DNA from: Fimenecus sp045633505
GTDB taxonomy: Bacteria > Bacillota > Clostridia > Oscillospirales > Acutalibacteraceae
Direction of reading: 5' to 3'
Assembly: GCA_045633505.1 (NCBI GenBank)
Contig: JAZQYK010000005.1
Coordinates: 1-16,166 of the forward strand
Length of the DNA: 16,166 bases
In this document: positions 13,736 through 16,166 of the stretch, piece by piece
Layout: every line of letters begins with the position of its first letter
How positions within the stretch are numbered: the stretch's first letter is position 1
Notes under the pieces: generated by a model
The model's input: only the letters and a program-made list of their open reading frames with translations
What the model was told of the DNA's origin: nothing
The model's database searches: none
Translations under genes and position numbers: made by a program

Positions 13736-16166
13736 TCACATCACATTTTCCGGATTTAACTCAGCATAAACGCTGACATCCTTATATTTTGTATTTTTCT
13801 CAAAAGTCTTTAACAAATTGCCGATTAAATTTCTTAATCTTTTACTGTCACGACATTTAATTATAATTCTATTTCTATATTTGCCGCCGATTTTTGCAAC
13901 TCGCGGAGTTACCGGCCCTAAAACAATAATCTTTAAATCATTGTAATCTTTAGAATGCTCAGCTTTTAATTGTGAAAGAAAATCATTTGCACACGAAAAA
14001 GCAAGAGCTTCTTTTTCTGAGGAAAAACCAATCACATACAAGTCACAGAACGGTGGATAAACCATTTCTTTTCTGATTTGCAATTCCAGATTATAAAAAG
14101 ACATATAATCTTGTTCTTTTGCAAGGTTAATAATCTCACTATCAGGAAATGAAGTCTGAATAAATGCTTTTCCTTTGTATTCACCTCTGCCGCTTCGACC
14201 AACAACCTGAGTAATTAAATCAAAAGCTCTTTCACCGCTTTTATAATCATCATTAAAAAGCATCTGGTCAATATTGAGAACACCAACAAGCGTTACGTTG
14301 GGAAAATTAAGTCCTTTTGCCACCATTTGAGTACCAACAAGTATGTCATACTCACCTTTTGCAAATTTACCAAATTTTTCGTCATAGGAATATCTCGACG
14401 CAGTAGTATCGGTGTCCATACGCAAAACCGTTGCATCGGGCACGACAAGTTTTAACTCTTCTTCAAGTTTTTGAGTACCCGTACCCGTAAATTTCATTGA
14501 TTCGTTATTACAGTTTGAACAAGTTTTGGTAAAAGGTACAGAATAACCGCAATAATGGCACATAAGTCTGCCGTTTTTAATATGATAAGTCAACGAAATA
14601 CTGCAATTAGGACAAGACATCACAGTACCGCATTTGGTACAAGCCGCATAAGTATTATATCCTCTTCTGTTCAAAAGCAATATTGACTGCTTACCGTTTT
14701 CAAAATTTGTTCTTAACTCATCAGCAAGTTGTTTACTGATATTTTCAAGAACCATATCACTTTGATAGGTAGTATCAATAAGTTCAACTTCAGGTAAAAC
14801 GGCATTTCCGTATCTCTCTGAAAGTTCAAAATATGAATAGTTATTATTCTGGGCTTGGGTAAACGTATTTATTGACGGAGTTGCTGATGCCAAAACTAAT
14901 AACGCGTTGTGCTTTGCAACTCTGAATCCTGCAACGTCTCTGGCGTGAAATCTCGGAGACATCTCGGACTTATACGTATGCTCTTGTTCTTCGTCAATAA
15001 TAATAAGACCGATTTCGTCAAAGGGTGCAAAAACGGCTGAACGAGTTCCTATTGCAATTTTTGCCTCACCACGCTTAATTCTTTTCCACTCATCAAGCCT
15101 TTCTCCAAGAGAAAGTGCACTGTGAAAAACTGCAACGTCATTGCCGTAACGCTGATGAAAAACTTCCAAAATCTGCGGTGTTAATGAAATTTCAGGAATC
15201 ATCACTATAATTCCTTTATTCGTTTCAAGTGCCTTGTCAATAAGTTTTAAATACACCTGTGTTTTACCACTGCCTGTTACACCGTATAACAAAGCCGCTT
15301 GCGGAGAATCGGACTTTAACAATTCAGACAATCCCAAAAATGCTTTTTCTTGCTCATCTGATAATATTATCTCCGTTTTTTCTGCAAAATCGGTGGAATA
15401 AGGAGTCCTATAAATTTCATCTTCGTAAATTTCAACTACACCCTTGTTTTCAAGAGCTAAAATTACAGCGGCAGTATATCCTGTAAAATAACAAACTTCT
15501 CTTACGGACGCAGAACCGACATCGGACAAAACTTTAACTACTTCTTTTTGCTTTTTAGTAAGTTTAGATACTGTTTCAGCATCGTTTTCAGGGTCAATTG
15601 CAAGACGCACCATTTTAAGAGTAGCATCACCGGTTCTTCTGTGCGTATCAACATTTCTTAATAACGCGCCTTTATCAGCCATTAAATCAAGAATATTGTT
15701 ATTCATTTTTAATTTACAGTCACGAATAATCGTTTCGCTTTTTGTAAATTCATTCTTATTTTGTAAATACTGAAAAATTCTCAATTCATCAGCATTAAGA
15801 AGGTCGAGTGAATACTCTTTATTAACTGCAAAAAGCACACTAACGTTCATTGACATTCCTAATGGTAAAAACATTTTACAGGAATCAAAATAAGTGCAAA
15901 AGCATTTTTCGTGAACGTAATTTGAGGTCAAAAGCATTTCACGTGTCAATAACGGTTCGTTATCCAAAACACAATTGATAGATTTCAGCTTTTTATCGGT
16001 TTTATCATCAGTAACAACTGAGAAAATCATTCCAACACGTTTTTTTGATGAGTTGCCAAATGGAACTAAAACTCTTTTTCCCGCTTCAACCTCGTTTATT
16101 AATGAAGAAGGAACAGAATAATCGAACAACATATCAAAGGAATATGCTGTGTTTTCAACAGCAACC
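13736..16166 (-). CDS. priA: Primosomal protein N' (replication restart helicase PriA), 5' end outside window
   Basis: PriA recognises abandoned replication forks and reloads the replisome with its 3'-to-5' helicase. The frame stays open through the right edge: before the ATG at 16132 it reads VAVENTAYSFD, which fits the start of the PriA DNA-binding domain, so that ATG is internal and the real start is outside. The visible 809 residues contain Walker A GVTGSGKT (295-302), the DEEQEH Walker B box (391-396) and eight cysteines in four pairs (509/512, 518/521, 536/539, 549/552) forming the two-zinc ribbon. Helicase motifs V and VI (GTQMVAKG and QVVGRSGRG) and the C-terminal domain are also present. 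It is probably the first or an early gene of the operon; its promoter is not in the window. Confidence 0.96.
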   Translation of the reverse strand, partial: VAVENTAYSFDMLFDYSVPSSLINEVEAGKRVLVPFGNSSKKRVGMIFSVVTDDKTDKKLKSINCVLDNEPLLTREMLLTSNYVHEKCFCTYFDSCKMFLPLGMSMNVSVLFAVNKEYSLDLLNADELRIFQYLQNKNEFTKSETIIRDCKLKMNNNILDLMADKGALLRNVDTHRRTGDATLKMVRLAIDPENDAETVSKLTKKQKEVVKVLSDVGSASVREVCYFTGYTAAVILALENKGVVEIYEDEIYRTPYSTDFAEKTEIILSDEQEKAFLGLSELLKSDSPQAALLYGVTGSGKTQVYLKLIDKALETNKGIIVMIPEISLTPQILEVFHQRYGNDVAVFHSALSLGERLDEWKRIKRGEAKIAIGTRSAVFAPFDEIGLIIIDEEQEHTYKSEMSPRFHARDVAGFRVAKHNALLVLASATPSINTFTQAQNNNYSYFELSERYGNAVLPEVELIDTTYQSDMVLENISKQLADELRTNFENGKQSILLLNRRGYNTYAACTKCGTVMSCPNCSISLTYHIKNGRLMCHYCGYSVPFTKTCSNCNNESMKFTGTGTQKLEEELKLVVPDATVLRMDTDTTASRYSYDEKFGKFAKGEYDILVGTQMVAKGLNFPNVTLVGVLNIDQMLFNDDYKSGERAFDLITQVVGRSGRGEYKGKAFIQTSFPDSEIINLAKEQDYMSFYNLELQIRKEMVYPPFCDLYVIGFSSEKEALAFSCANDFLSQLKAEHSKDYNDLKIIVLGPVTPRVAKIGGKYRNRIIIKCRDSKRLRNLIGNLLKTFEKNTKYKDVSVYAELNPENVM

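Noticed and set aside
16130..16132. ATG at 16132 as the start of priA.
   Set aside because: The frame remains open to the window edge and the upstream codons read VAVENTAYSFD, which matches the PriA N-terminal domain, so this ATG is internal.
1..16166. CRISPR arrays, insertion sequences, phage genes or attachment sites.
   Set aside because: I saw no regularly spaced direct repeats, transposase or integrase genes, or target-site duplications. The tRNA-Ser gene has no neighbouring integrase or repeated 3' end in the window.

Overview
The window comes from an AT-rich, endospore-forming member of the Firmicutes, most likely a clostridial relative of the Ruminococcaceae/Oscillospiraceae. The evidence is the gene order of the large minus-strand cluster (priA, def, fmt, rsmB, rlmN, prpC, prkC, rsgA, thiN, spoVM), which matches the classic Bacillus/Clostridium arrangement, plus strong AGGAGG-type ribosome binding sites, a tRNA with an encoded CCA end, and a recognisable SpoVM peptide. 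Genus-level assignment is inference.

Layout from left to right. Positions 1-561 (+) hold the 3' part of an AgrC/VirS-type sensor histidine kinase, cut by the window edge right at its H-box. A promoter at 660-688 drives a CapA-family metallophosphoesterase-like gene (718-1881, +). It converges, through a shared hairpin, on a small amidase-domain protein (1921-2406, -). All remaining genes are on the minus strand. They comprise a tRNA-Ser(GGA) with its own promoter and terminator (2575-2666), a two-subunit aconitase-X-type dehydratase with its own promoter and terminator (2764-4486), and two tiny genes, a 49-residue membrane protein and the 26-residue SpoVM (4615-4858). Upstream lies a tightly packed operon of ten genes, running from priA (cut by the right edge) down to thiN (4914-16166).

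The ten-gene operon joins replication restart (PriA), maturation of N-termini and initiator tRNA (Def, Fmt), a membrane zinc peptidase, rRNA methylation (RsmB, RlmN), the Ser/Thr phosphatase/kinase pair PrpC/PrkC that senses muropeptides, the ribosome-assembly GTPase RsgA and thiamine pyrophosphokinase. Intergenic gaps are 2-19 nt, with one 4-nt overlap. The rpe gene found between rsgA and thiN in Bacillus subtilis is absent here.

No wholly new defence or mobile system is visible; most of the window is conserved core genome. The points most worth a second look are small-scale. Two genes have Shine-Dalgarno sequences buried in the 3' arm of a terminator-like hairpin followed by a T tract that runs up to the ATG. 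The one upstream of the spoVM pair also carries a TATAAT box inside the hairpin. The SpoVM peptide and its translationally linked membrane-protein partner are easily missed. The aconitase-X pair has no obvious pathway partners nearby. PrkC has HQD in place of the usual HRD catalytic motif and a non-PASTA domain inserted before its last PASTA repeat.
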